Shown piece after piece: positions 17,848 to 26,582 of a stretch of DNA of 64,000 bases (position 1 is its first letter; each line of letters begins with the position of its first letter). The notes below the pieces were generated by a model, which was given only the letters and a program-made list of their open reading frames with translations, had not been told where the DNA came from and ran no database searches. The stretch is from RGIG4140 sp045614025. GTDB lineage: Bacteria > Pseudomonadota > Alphaproteobacteria > CAAHEQ01 > UBA3637. The stretch spans positions 62,001 through 126,000 of the forward strand of contig JAZLCE010000027.1 of assembly GCA_045614025.1 (NCBI GenBank). Direction: 5' to 3'. The position numbers were made by a program, and so were the translations under genes.

Positions 17848-18434
17848 ATGTTGTTTTTTAAAATTTCATCATATCGACGCTTAATTTCTTGGATATCTTC
17901 CCACATAAGTGCTTTTGGTGAACCTGGTCTTGCGATTGGATTTCTAAGCAAATATGATGGATGAAAAATAGGCATCATTTTTGAACCATTTGGCCCATCA
18001 AACCATTTTCCACGAACTTTTGAAATGGCTGATGCATTTGGCAAAAAGCTTGTTAATGCAACACGTCCACACAGCAAAATAATTTTTGGTTTCAAAATAT
18101 TTAATTGAGCATCTAAATAATTTCTACAAGCTTCTTTTTCACTTGGCAATGGATCTCTATTTTCTGGAGGACGACACTTTAATGTGTTACAAATATAAAT
18201 ATCTTTTTCTCTGCTTAAACCAACAGATTCAAAAATTTTATCAAGTAATTGACCGGCGCGACCAACAAATGGCTTTCCTTGCAAATCTTCATTAGCCCCT
18301 GGAGCTTCACCAATCAAAACAATATTTGAATTTGGCTTCCCATCAGAAAAAACAACATTTGTTCTTGTTTTTGCTAAAGGACATTTTTGACAATTTAAAC
18401 ATTCTAATCTAACTTTTTCTAATTCTTCTAACAT
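17844..18434 (-). CDS. Uracil-DNA glycosylase, family 4 (iron-sulfur)
   Basis: This enzyme removes uracil from DNA to start base excision repair. The 196 residues carry the family 4 active-site motif GEAPG (42-46), followed by the QGKPFVGRAGQLLD region, and the distal HPSYLL motif (158-163). Four Cys fit the [4Fe-4S] pattern of this family: Cys12 and Cys15 in CLNCQKC, then Cys87 and Cys103 separated by 15 residues. A second, degenerate homologue is encoded at 48.6 kb. The gene reads towards the GT2 gene and overlaps its stop codon. Confidence 0.9.
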   Translation of the reverse strand: MLEELEKVRLECLNCQKCPLAKTRTNVVFSDGKPNSNIVLIGEAPGANEDLQGKPFVGRAGQLLDKIFESVGLSREKDIYICNTLKCRPPENRDPLPSEKEACRNYLDAQLNILKPKIILLCGRVALTSFLPNASAISKVRGKWFDGPNGSKMMPIFHPSYLLRNPIARPGSPKALMWEDIQEIKRRYDEILKNNI

Positions 18435-18506
18435 GGTGTCTCCTATAAAATTTTATGTTGGCAGTTTATCCAAAATAAAAGAAAAAAACAATCTAAAAAC
18501 ACTCTC

Positions 18507-18536
18507 TTGATTTTTTTTATAAATTTATGATATAAA
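18507..18536 (+). promoter_or_regulatory. Candidate promoter of the APH-fold kinase gene (short or no leader)
   Basis: TTGATT and TATAAA are 18 bases apart, and TATAAA ends 6 bases before the ATG. Transcription would start at or next to the start codon. The alternative -10 TATGAT (18526-18531) would leave a leader of only about 5 bases. Confidence 0.45.
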
Positions 18537-18542
18537 AAACGC

Positions 18543-19517
18543 ATGAAAAAAAAAGAAAATTCAGCTCCATGCAAAAAAGATTTAATCTCGTTTTTAGAAA
18601 AAAACGTTTTTAAAGAACCTGTTGTTTCTCTTTATCAATTTGAAAGAGGGGCATCTTCTTATAATTATTTAGCAACCCTTCAAAATAAAAAAGTTTTGGT
18701 GAAACTAGCTTGGAAATATAAAAAATCTGGGGTTGAACGGCTTGTTCAAATTATTTCTTTACTCTCTAAACAAGATAAACTTCCAATTGCAAAAATTCTT
18801 ACATTCAATAATAAAAATATTTTCAAATATAAAAATAGTTATGGTTTTGTTTTGGAATATATTGAAGGGGCTTCTCTTGCAGCAACAAAAATATCAATAG
18901 ATCATATTAAGCAAGTTATTTCAGCATATAAAAATTTTGAAAAAATAAAAATCACAAATGAAAAAATTCTTGTTCCAGCTTATAATTTTTCAAAAATACA
19001 ACAAGAATATCTTCTTAATTGCGAAATAATGATTAAAAAATCAAAAACAAATCCCATCTCGGCTTTTTTGCTAAACAAATGCAAAAAAAATCTTGTTAAA
19101 ATTGGCAACTCTCCTTTAAAAATTTCGAAAAACAAAAAAAGCATTATTCATGGTGATTTTCATCATAATAACTTGCTATTCAAAAACAACAAACTTGTTG
19201 CTATTTTAGATTTAGAAGATTTGGGATATGGATATACAAGCGAAGATTTATTGCGCTTTATTTTATGCTTAACGGCGCGGCAACCTCTTTTTTATCCAAA
19301 GAAGAAATATCTATATACTTATCTTGATTTTATAACAAAAGAATTTTCCTATTCAAAAGAAGAATGGTTAACGGGCCTTAATTCTTTCACTCTACAAAAA
19401 TATAAAAAAGTATTCTCAAAAGATAAAAAAGCCAACTTCTCAAGTTGCAAAAAAATGCTTCAACTTTTGTTTTTCATGCGCCAATATAATTGGATTCAAT
19501 CATATTTTGAAAAGTAA
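18543..19517 (+). CDS. APH/choline-kinase-fold phosphotransferase
   Basis: This is a 324-residue kinase-fold protein of the aminoglycoside phosphotransferase superfamily. The catalytic loop is IHGDFHHNNLLF (about 200-211) and the metal-binding motif is ILDLEDLGYG (about 216-225). The N-lobe is short, with GASSYNY as the probable nucleotide loop. Composition is strongly Lys-rich. Substrates in this superfamily range from aminoglycosides to homoserine, choline and sugars, and nothing here decides between them. Resistance should not be assumed. No Shine-Dalgarno precedes the ATG, and a -10 box ends only 6 bases upstream, so the mRNA is probably leaderless. Confidence 0.75.
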   Translation: MKKKENSAPCKKDLISFLEKNVFKEPVVSLYQFERGASSYNYLATLQNKKVLVKLAWKYKKSGVERLVQIISLLSKQDKLPIAKILTFNNKNIFKYKNSYGFVLEYIEGASLAATKISIDHIKQVISAYKNFEKIKITNEKILVPAYNFSKIQQEYLLNCEIMIKKSKTNPISAFLLNKCKKNLVKIGNSPLKISKNKKSIIHGDFHHNNLLFKNNKLVAILDLEDLGYGYTSEDLLRFILCLTARQPLFYPKKKYLYTYLDFITKEFSYSKEEWLTGLNSFTLQKYKKVFSKDKKANFSSCKKMLQLLFFMRQYNWIQSYFEK

Positions 19518-19527
19518 AAAAATTTAA

Positions 19528-21123
19528 TTAATCAGCTAAACTTTTTTCTTTTTCAATATCTTGATTTTCTAATCCCGCCAAACGAATAACTGTATGAATC
19601 ACGTGTTCTGTATTATATGATTTTTCTTGATTTTGATAAAGATTATAAACAATTTGTTTTCTCATATGACGATACTTATCAGAAATCCATAAAACAAATG
19701 GAATTGTTGTCATCGGTTCATTTGCAAGTTCAGAATGTCCCAAAATTTTTGTTTCAGAAGTATCATATATATCTTCACCATGATCACTAAAATATAAACA
19801 ATATGAAAGTTCTTCTTGTTTTTGAGTCATACTTATAATTTCATTAACAACATAATCCGTATATCTAATCGAATCATCATAAGCATTCAATAATTCGTGT
19901 CCTTGGTCTGATAAATTTTTATTTGGCATTTTATCTTTAAAATAAACCCATTCAGATGGATATCTATTTGTATAAGCAGAGTGAGATCCAATTAAATGAA
20001 CAAAAATCACTTTTTTATGAGAAGACTTGTCATTTAAAATTTTTTCAATGTCTGGCAACATATCTCCATCAAAACCTGTTTTTTCAAATCTTTTCATACC
20101 ACTAAAATTATAAGATTTTTCCCAATCTGCATGAGAAGAAATTGCAGTTACTAAAGTATCTGATAATGCATATTGATTTGAAAGCCAATATGTTTTAAAA
20201 CCGGCTTGTTTAAAATAATTAACAATCGTTCCTTTTTGTGTTAAAAAATTCATCTTACCTTCTTCTGCAAACGTTAACACGCGTTCTAAAACAGGCATGG
20301 TTTGCGCAAAGGGTGATTTAACATTTTTAAAAACAAACAAATCTTCTTTTCTTGCATCAGAAAAAGGCGTTGTTTGACGTGGATATCCATATAAAGATAA
20401 ATGTGTTCGATTAGATGATTCACCAATAATCACAACATATGTTTCTGGGATATCTTGTTGAACATCAGAAACAATATTTTCAAAAGGATTGGCATTATTT
20501 TTAGCTAAAGTTTCTTTCAATTCTCCATATGTTTTTTTGTATAATAAAAAATGATAGATAACATTGCTGTATGGATTTAAAACATATCCATCTTTAAATT
20601 TAAACCCTTTTTTAAAAAGATTTCGAATAAATGGAATTCCCAAAATTAAGCAAATAAAGAAACCTAAAAACTGTTGTTTCAAGCTCAAAGAAAGTTCAGG
20701 CAAATTAATAATTAAAAAAACAGGACAAATCAAACAAATACCGGCTAAAACAAAAATTGAAACAGGTATATTTTGCATTAAAAATTCTTTTGTTTCTTTC
20801 ATGTTAGAAACAAATAATGTGAAAAATGTATTTAACCCAATTCTTGTTTTAAAAAAATAAATATGCCCAATTTCTAACAACATTAATGGCACAAAAACAA
20901 AATGCAAAATAAGCAAATAGCCTTTTAAACAGGATGGAAGAAGAAAAAGAGGCGTCAACATTAAAAAACAAATTGGAAATGTGCGCACAACATCTTTTAA
21001 AAATAACTTATAAAAAAGTTTATTCTTCAAATCAGCCTGTTTAATTGATTTAAAAAAAGTATAGAAAAGAGGCAAAAAACCAATTAAAAAGACATATGTA
21101 AAAGAAAAAATTAGATTTGACAT
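19528..21123 (-). CDS. Phosphoethanolamine transferase (EptA/sulfatase family)
   Basis: This is an inner-membrane enzyme that moves phosphoethanolamine from phosphatidylethanolamine to lipid A or another envelope glycan. The roughly 531 residues have about five hydrophobic segments in the first 165, then a periplasmic alkaline-phosphatase-like domain. IIGESSNRTHLSLYGYPR (about 230) holds a metal-binding Glu and a likely Thr nucleophile. HLIGSHSAY, YFSDHGEDI and LGHSE supply further zinc ligands. The ATG ending at 21123 was chosen; a TTG two codons upstream is possible. Known relatives include EptA, EptB, EptC and OpgE, and the acceptor cannot be told from sequence. Modification usually lowers surface charge and polymyxin binding. 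Confidence 0.85.
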   Translation of the reverse strand: MSNLIFSFTYVFLIGFLPLFYTFFKSIKQADLKNKLFYKLFLKDVVRTFPICFLMLTPLFLLPSCLKGYLLILHFVFVPLMLLEIGHIYFFKTRIGLNTFFTLFVSNMKETKEFLMQNIPVSIFVLAGICLICPVFLIINLPELSLSLKQQFLGFFICLILGIPFIRNLFKKGFKFKDGYVLNPYSNVIYHFLLYKKTYGELKETLAKNNANPFENIVSDVQQDIPETYVVIIGESSNRTHLSLYGYPRQTTPFSDARKEDLFVFKNVKSPFAQTMPVLERVLTFAEEGKMNFLTQKGTIVNYFKQAGFKTYWLSNQYALSDTLVTAISSHADWEKSYNFSGMKRFEKTGFDGDMLPDIEKILNDKSSHKKVIFVHLIGSHSAYTNRYPSEWVYFKDKMPNKNLSDQGHELLNAYDDSIRYTDYVVNEIISMTQKQEELSYCLYFSDHGEDIYDTSETKILGHSELANEPMTTIPFVLWISDKYRHMRKQIVYNLYQNQEKSYNTEHVIHTVIRLAGLENQDIEKEKSLAD

Positions 21124-21181
21124 TTTCAAAGTATCCTGTAGAATAAAAAGACCGAAAATATCTTACTGAAAGGGCGTTAAA

Positions 21182-22429
21182 ATGTCAATATTAATCAGAC
21201 ACGTTTTGTTAAACAATAAACCTGTTGATATTCTTATTAAGAATAACAAAATTGAACAGATTTCTGATCATATTCCGACAGCTCTTTCGGACGAAATTAT
21301 TTCCGGTGAAGGTAAAGCCATTACGCCCGCATTTTATAACATGCACACACATTCACCAATGACATTATTCAGGGGAATTGGCGAAGATAAAGATTTGTTT
21401 GAATGGCTTCAAACAGATATTTGGCCTCGCGAAGAAAAATTAACAAATGAACAAGTTTATATTGCTTCTAAATTATCTATTTTAGAAATGATAAAATCAG
21501 GAACTGTTTTATTTAATGACATGTATCCTTTTGCATCTGAAACTGAAAAAGCGGCTGATGAAATGGGTGTCAAAATGCTTTCTTCTTGCGTTGCATTTGA
21601 TTTATTTAATCCCCAAATGACTTCAGAAAAGAAAAAAAACATGAGTGAATTTATGGAAAGAAAAATAAATTCTCCACTCATTAAAAAAACTGTTTCCTGC
21701 CATGCAGTATATACTGTTTCGGAAGAACTTTTGCGTTTTTCAAAAGAATTAGCATTAAAACACCATGCCTTCTTGCATATTCATTTAGCTGAAACACAAA
21801 AAGAAGTTTCTGATTGCATCGAAAAAACGGGGCTAACACCAACAAAATATTTGGATAAACTTGGTCTTTTAACAAATAAAACAATTCTTGCTCATTGTGT
21901 GTGGTTAAATGATGAAGATAGAAAAATCATCAAGGAAAGAGGGTGCTTAATTGCTCATTGTCCAACATCAAACTTGAAACTTAATTCAGGCCAAATGCCT
22001 TTTAATCTTTATAAAGAGGAAGGTCTTAAAATTTCACTTGGAACAGATGGCGCATCATCAAATAATTCACTAAGTATGCTCAGCGAAATGAAAATAGCCG
22101 CCTTATCTGCCAAAGGAGAATCTAAAAATATCACGGCAGGAAAAGTTGATCATATTTTAGAATCCTCTCAAAAAGAAGCTGCAAAATTCTTGGGATTAAA
22201 CGCTGGAGAAATTAAAGTTGGTACCATTGCTGATTTCATCCTTTGGGATTTAAATAATTTGCTTCTTCAACCACAAGCCTTTTTAAAATCACATCTTGTT
22301 TATAGCGCTGATTCAAGTTGCATTTCAGATGTTTGTTCAAACGGGCGGTTTATCTTAAAAGATAAGCACCACCCGTTCGAAAATGAAATTATTGATTCAT
22401 TTTTAAAAGTAACAGAATCAATTATTTGA
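21182..22429 (+). CDS. mtaD: Amidohydrolase, 5-methylthioadenosine/S-adenosylhomocysteine deaminase-like
   Basis: This is a 415-residue metal-dependent deaminase of the TrzN/AtzB/MtaD class. Metal ligands are visible in NMHTHSPM, LHIHLAET and HCVW, with the catalytic Asp in LGTDGASSNN. The FRGIGEDKDLFEWLQ loop and IWPREEKL are typical of MTA/SAH deaminases, which convert these nucleosides to inosyl forms in S-adenosylmethionine recycling. A guanine- or chlorohydrolase-type activity cannot be excluded. Its 3' end overlaps the 3' end of the convergent terC gene by 12 bases. Confidence 0.82.
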   Translation: MSILIRHVLLNNKPVDILIKNNKIEQISDHIPTALSDEIISGEGKAITPAFYNMHTHSPMTLFRGIGEDKDLFEWLQTDIWPREEKLTNEQVYIASKLSILEMIKSGTVLFNDMYPFASETEKAADEMGVKMLSSCVAFDLFNPQMTSEKKKNMSEFMERKINSPLIKKTVSCHAVYTVSEELLRFSKELALKHHAFLHIHLAETQKEVSDCIEKTGLTPTKYLDKLGLLTNKTILAHCVWLNDEDRKIIKERGCLIAHCPTSNLKLNSGQMPFNLYKEEGLKISLGTDGASSNNSLSMLSEMKIAALSAKGESKNITAGKVDHILESSQKEAAKFLGLNAGEIKVGTIADFILWDLNNLLLQPQAFLKSHLVYSADSSCISDVCSNGRFILKDKHHPFENEIIDSFLKVTESII

Positions 22430-23386
22430 TTTGCCACTTATCTTTCTTGTTTGATAAAGCGAAATCAAAATACCTAATATTAAAATACCAAAAGTAACAA
22501 TTAAAGAAACACTTGTTGTTACTTTTAAACCGATATAAGGCAAAAAGATTTTTGACCCAATAAAGATTAAAACAAAGGATAATGCATGTTTTAAATAGAC
22601 GAATCTGGAAACAGCTTGAGCCAATAAAAAGTATAAAGACCGCAAACCCAAAATAGCAAAAATGTTACTTGTGTATACAACAAAAACATCTTGCGTAATT
22701 AAAAAGATGGCAGGAATGCTATCAATCGCAAAAATTACATCCATTGTTTCAATAATTAGCAAAGCCAAAAACAAAGGTGTTGCTACCCATTTACCAGCTT
22801 GCTTGATAAAGAAATGTTCTTCATGAATTTTATTTGTCATTGGAAGATATTTCTTAACAAAAGATAACATTTTTCCTTCTGTTTCTGGCTCATTTTCTTC
22901 TTTTTCATCCTTCATTGTTTCAATAAGCATTTTTGCGCCTGTATAAATTAAAAAGGCCGAAAAAAGATACAACACCCAATGGAATTGACTAACTAATTGA
23001 GCGCCAATTAAAATCATCACAGCGCGCATCACAACGGCCCCTAAAACACCCCAAAATAATACGCGGTGTTGATACATAGATGGCACTTTTAATGAAGTAA
23101 AAATAAGCGAAATCACAAAAATATTATCCATGGATAAACTAAACTCAACGAGATAGCCTGTATAAAAAAGCATTCCCGTTTCCATGCCCTTTTCAAACAC
23201 AACAAACAACCCAAACAATAGTGATATAATCACATATGAAAGGCAAATCTTAAAAGTTCCTTTCATTGTTGGCATTTCTGTTTTTTTATGAAAAACAAAC
23301 AAGTCTAAAAATAAAATAGTAAAAACAATAAAACCAAAAATTCCCCACATAACACCTGTGGATAAGTGCGATAATGCATCTAACAT
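22418..23386 (-). CDS. TerC-family integral membrane protein (Alx-like)
   Basis: This is a 322-residue membrane protein with about nine hydrophobic segments. The TerC family motifs EFSLSMDNIFV and IETMDVIFAIDSIPAIFLIT carry the conserved acidic residues within membrane helices that are thought to handle metal ions. Length and sequence fit the Alx/YgjT branch, linked to manganese export and alkaline pH. No yybP-ykoY riboswitch is seen, as the gene begins inside the end of the ampD gene. It is the last gene of the long ybaB-recR operon. Confidence 0.88.
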   Translation of the reverse strand: MLDALSHLSTGVMWGIFGFIVFTILFLDLFVFHKKTEMPTMKGTFKICLSYVIISLLFGLFVVFEKGMETGMLFYTGYLVEFSLSMDNIFVISLIFTSLKVPSMYQHRVLFWGVLGAVVMRAVMILIGAQLVSQFHWVLYLFSAFLIYTGAKMLIETMKDEKEENEPETEGKMLSFVKKYLPMTNKIHEEHFFIKQAGKWVATPLFLALLIIETMDVIFAIDSIPAIFLITQDVFVVYTSNIFAILGLRSLYFLLAQAVSRFVYLKHALSFVLIFIGSKIFLPYIGLKVTTSVSLIVTFGILILGILISLYQTRKISGKSNN

Positions 23387-23937
23387 TTATCTTGTTCCTT
23401 TACAAATAAATTATTCCCATTTTCATCTAAAACTGGTCGGCGATCGGGATTTATCGCCAGTCCTTTTTGAACAAAAATTTCCCATGGAAATGTAATACCT
23501 GGATCAAACTTGCGAAAAGGAGCAATATCTGAATGACCGACAACATTTTCTGGTTTAATTTTATATCTGTTCATAATATCTTCGCAAAGCAAAAGACCTG
23601 ATTCAATTTGCTCTTTTGAAAAATCAATGAATGTTTTTTCACCACTTGGAGGACATTGAAATTCAATCCCAATAGAATGAGAGTTTATATCTTCTTTAAT
23701 TTCATTCCATGAAGAAACACCCGCATGCCAAGCTCTTTTTTCTTCTGGAATAACTTGATAAATTGTTCCATCTCTATCAATCACATAATGAGAGCTTACT
23801 CGCCCACCATCTTCTTTTTCAATAAAAATCTTAAGCGTTTCTTCTATAGAGTTTGTTGCTGTTGCGTGAAAAACAATCATATCAATTTTTGCTTTTCTTT
23901 CATCAAAATGCGTAGAAAATTTTTGAATAATCTTCAT
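23380..23937 (-). CDS. N-acetylmuramoyl-L-alanine amidase, AmpD-like
   Basis: This is a 185-residue Amidase_2 (PGRP-fold) enzyme that cuts the bond between N-acetylmuramic acid and L-Ala. Zinc ligands fit His24 in VFHATAT and the His and Asp of VVGHSDIAPFRKFDPG. HYVIDRDGTIYQVIPE and HSIGIEFQ are family core motifs. No signal peptide is present, so it is cytoplasmic like AmpD and recycles anhydro-muropeptides. It is the penultimate gene of the ybaB-recR operon, and its stop overlaps the terC start by 7 bases. Confidence 0.88.
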   Translation of the reverse strand: MKIIQKFSTHFDERKAKIDMIVFHATATNSIEETLKIFIEKEDGGRVSSHYVIDRDGTIYQVIPEEKRAWHAGVSSWNEIKEDINSHSIGIEFQCPPSGEKTFIDFSKEQIESGLLLCEDIMNRYKIKPENVVGHSDIAPFRKFDPGITFPWEIFVQKGLAINPDRRPVLDENGNNLFVKEQDKC

Positions 23938-23947
23938 TTCGTCCCCA

Positions 23948-24436
23948 TTACTTTTTCAAACTAATTGGCCGCATAAAACTGTGACATAAAGAAATAGCTA
24001 AGGCATCTGCTGCATCAGGTGGAATTTTTTCTGGAACACTTTTTAATAATGTTCGAACCATCATATCCACTTGTTTTTTATCAGCATGACCAACACCAAC
24101 AACCATTTTTTTTATCTGATTCGGTGTATATTCTGCAACAGGAATATTAAACAAAGCAGGCGTTAATAAAACAACACCTCTGGCCTGCCCTAATTTAAGC
24201 GTTGAAGTTGGATTGTTATTAACAAATGTTTCCTCAACGGCAGCTTCATCTGGTTGATAAGCTTCAATAACTTTTTTTAAATCAGTATGCAACTCTCCCA
24301 ATCTATTGCATAACTGATTTTCTGTATCCGGATTAATTACACCGGCTGCAATAAAACGCAAACGGGAGCCATCTTTTTCGATGACTCCCCAACCTGTGTG
24401 TCTTAATCCTGGATCAAGTCCCAAGATGCGGACCAT
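23948..24436 (-). CDS. ruvC: Crossover junction endodeoxyribonuclease RuvC
   Basis: RuvC resolves Holliday junctions made during homologous recombination. The 162 residues carry the catalytic acids in LGLDPG (Asp8), in VEETFVNNNP (near 68) and in the C-terminal PPDAADALAIS (near 140). Length matches the family. It starts 3 bases after yebC. Unusually, ruvA and ruvB do not follow: ampD and terC occupy that place, so RuvAB must be encoded outside this window. Confidence 0.95.
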   Translation of the reverse strand: MVRILGLDPGLRHTGWGVIEKDGSRLRFIAAGVINPDTENQLCNRLGELHTDLKKVIEAYQPDEAAVEETFVNNNPTSTLKLGQARGVVLLTPALFNIPVAEYTPNQIKKMVVGVGHADKKQVDMMVRTLLKSVPEKIPPDAADALAISLCHSFMRPISLKK

Positions 24437-24439
24437 CGA

Positions 24440-25192
24440 TTATTCCCCCAATTGTGCCATAATTTCTTCTGAAATATCAGCGTTTGTGATCACGCGTTGA
24501 ACGTCATCATCTTCATTTAAGACATCTAAAAATTTCATTAATTTTTGTGCTGTTTCTAAATCAGTGATTTCTTTTTGAACCATTGGTTTCCAATCACGTC
24601 TTGCAACATTTGGTGTTCCAAGCTTTGCTTCTAAAGCATCACGAACAGAGCCCAAATCATCAACTTGACAAGTAATTTCATGTGTTTCATCTGTTGAAAC
24701 AACATCATCTGCACCTGCATCTAAAGCAGCTTCAAAAATAGCATCTGGAGTTCCAACTGCAACAGGATATTCAATATATCCAATACGTTCAAAATTAAAT
24801 GTTACAGAACCTGTTTCGCCCAAAGCACCACCGCTTTTTGAAAACAATGAACGTAAAACTGGAGCTGTTCTTGCGCGATTATCTGTTAACGCTTCAACAA
24901 TCACAGAAACTTTACCCGGCCCCATACCTTCATATCTAACTTCTTCATAGTTAGAGGTATCTGTTCCTTGAGTTCCTTTTAAAATTGCGCGTTCAATATT
25001 ATCTTTGGGCATATTTTCAGAACGAGCTGTTTGAATTGCCAAACGCAAACGAGGGTTAGATGCTGGATCACCACCACCTGTTTTTGCAGCAACAGTGATT
25101 TCTCTTGCCAACTTTGAAAAAACTTTTGCACGCATCTTATCTTGCGCACCTTTACGATACATAATATTTTTAAACTGTGAATGTCCTGCCAT
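24440..25192 (-). CDS. YebC/PmpR-family protein
   Basis: This is a 250-residue protein of the YebC/PmpR/TACO1 family. The opening MAGHSQFKNIMYRKGAQDK and the GPGKVSVIVEALTDNRAR block are diagnostic. The family was first described as DNA-binding regulators (yebC-ruvC linkage). More recent work ties members to translation of difficult nascent chains. The start is the ATG ending at 25192, after AAAAGGAAAAAGT, which gives the canonical N-terminus. An upstream ATG at 25261 would add 23 atypical residues. The yebC-ruvC pairing is widely conserved. Confidence 0.93.
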   Translation of the reverse strand: MAGHSQFKNIMYRKGAQDKMRAKVFSKLAREITVAAKTGGGDPASNPRLRLAIQTARSENMPKDNIERAILKGTQGTDTSNYEEVRYEGMGPGKVSVIVEALTDNRARTAPVLRSLFSKSGGALGETGSVTFNFERIGYIEYPVAVGTPDAIFEAALDAGADDVVSTDETHEITCQVDDLGSVRDALEAKLGTPNVARRDWKPMVQKEITDLETAQKLMKFLDVLNEDDDVQRVITNADISEEIMAQLGE

Positions 25193-25238
25193 ACTTTTTC
25201 CTTTTAAAATAATAATAAAAAATGGTTTAATCTTTATA

Positions 25239-26051
25239 TCACACTTCGTGCGTATTTTCAAGTATTTGCCCTAAACGAAGGGGAAAAATTTCTTTTGCAC
25301 AGCCTGTTTTTTCATCAACATCAACAACAACAGCACAAAATGTTGCATTTTTTTCAGCTGGTTCTAATCTGCTTCTTTTTGCTTCAGTTAAAAATCTTGG
25401 AAACGCCAATTCTTTTTTCATACCAATAACCGAATCATAATCTCCACACATTCCCACATCAGACATATATCCTGTTCCTGAAGATAAGATATGCGCATCT
25501 GCCGTTGGAATATGAGTATGCGTTCCAACAACAAGAGAGGCGTGCCCATCTAAATAATGACCTAAAGCAACTTTTTCAGCTGTTGCTTCCGCATGAAAAT
25601 CAACAACTAAAACATCATAATCTTTGCCTTTTTTATATGTTTGCAACCACTTTTGAATTGATTCAAATGCGCTTTCGCTTGTTCGCATAAAAACATTTCC
25701 AAGCAATTGAACAACGGCAACTTTTACCCCGTTTGCAGATTGAATAATTGTGAATCCTTTTCCAATGGTATTTTCAGGATAATTCATCGGACGAATAATA
25801 TTATCAGCTGTTTCCAAAATTGGGAAAATATCTGCTTTATCAAAAGAATGATTTCCAAGCGTGATCACATTAACACCAGCTTCCAAAAAGGCATTATATA
25901 TTTTTGGTGTTATACCAAATCCATGAGCTGCATTTTCACCATTAACAATAATAAAATCTAATTTGAATTTTTCTTTTAATTTTGGCAAATAAGATAAAAC
26001 CAATTTTCTGCCGGATTTACCGACAACATCACCGCAAAATAATATTTTCAT
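25239..26051 (-). CDS. YmdB-like metallophosphoesterase (TIGR00282 family)
   Basis: This is a 270-residue calcineurin-like phosphoesterase. The metal-binding residues occur in KILFCGDVVGKSGR, FIIVNGENAAHGFG, VITLGNHSFDK and VVGTHTHIPTAD, the exact motif set of the YmdB/DR1281 group. Members hydrolyse 2',3'-cyclic nucleotides and, in Bacillus, affect motility and biofilm formation. It follows zapA by 3 bases, leaving no room for a 6S RNA gene, which often follows zapA in proteobacteria. Confidence 0.88.
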   Translation of the reverse strand: MKILFCGDVVGKSGRKLVLSYLPKLKEKFKLDFIIVNGENAAHGFGITPKIYNAFLEAGVNVITLGNHSFDKADIFPILETADNIIRPMNYPENTIGKGFTIIQSANGVKVAVVQLLGNVFMRTSESAFESIQKWLQTYKKGKDYDVLVVDFHAEATAEKVALGHYLDGHASLVVGTHTHIPTADAHILSSGTGYMSDVGMCGDYDSVIGMKKELAFPRFLTEAKRSRLEPAEKNATFCAVVVDVDEKTGCAKEIFPLRLGQILENTHEV

Positions 26052-26054
26052 TCG

Positions 26055-26381
26055 TTATTCTTCTTTATTTGTTTCTTCTGACAAACCTGCTGTCAAAGAA
26101 TTAATTTTCAATGTTAAATTTTGAATCAAATCAATAACTTGTTTTTGATTATCTAAATAAGTTCCACTATGTGCATTTTTTTCAATTTGACTTTTTTCTT
26201 CTGCCAACAATAAACACAACATTGCTAACAACTGGCCTTCTTGCATAAAACCAATCGATTTTAACAACTTTTCTGCACGCGCATCTAAACTTTCCGCCAA
26301 AGAAGCCATATAACTTTCCTGCCCATCTGCGCAAGAAAACTTATAATATCTACCGCCGATTTTTAATGAAACAACAGCCAT
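26055..26381 (-). CDS. zapA: Cell division protein ZapA
   Basis: This is a 108-residue FtsZ-associated protein. The N-terminal VSLKIGGRYYKFSCADGQESYMASLAESLDAR segment is the globular ZapA head. The rest is a helical coiled coil containing MLCLLLAEEKSQIE. ZapA bundles FtsZ protofilaments at the division site. Its start overlaps the stop of the upstream coiled-coil gene by one base, a DUF4164-zapA arrangement that is typical of alphaproteobacteria. Confidence 0.85.
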   Translation of the reverse strand: MAVVSLKIGGRYYKFSCADGQESYMASLAESLDARAEKLLKSIGFMQEGQLLAMLCLLLAEEKSQIEKNAHSGTYLDNQKQVIDLIQNLTLKINSLTAGLSEETNKEE

Positions 26382-26575
26382 TATTCACTCCCTTGATCTT
26401 GATGATATGTTGTTAATGCATTATCTAAACGTTCATAAGTTGTTTCGATAACTTTTTTCAACTCATCCACTTTTGCAATTGATTGTTCTTTATCTTTTTT
26501 TGTTTGCAATAATGCCGTCTCTAAAGAAACCAAAGCTCGTTCTAATCCATTAATTGCTTTTTTAATTTCTTCCAT
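26381..26575 (-). CDS. Small coiled-coil protein (DUF4164-like)
   Basis: This is a 64-residue, highly charged helical protein with heptad-like Leu and Ile spacing (INGLERALVSLETALLQTKK). It has no membrane segment or Cys. In alphaproteobacteria, short coiled-coil proteins annotated DUF4164 sit just upstream of zapA, and this one fits by place, size and composition. A role as a ZapA/FtsZ-ring partner (ZapB-like) is an inference from position only. Confidence 0.7.
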   Translation of the reverse strand: MEEIKKAINGLERALVSLETALLQTKKDKEQSIAKVDELKKVIETTYERLDNALTTYHQDQGSE

Positions 26576-26582
26576 ATTTCAC

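Noticed and set aside
18543..19517. Aminoglycoside resistance gene
   Set aside because: Only the general kinase fold is visible; no resistance-specific motif or mobile context supports that name.
26040..26060. 6S RNA between zapA and the next gene
   Set aside because: The gap is only 3 bases.
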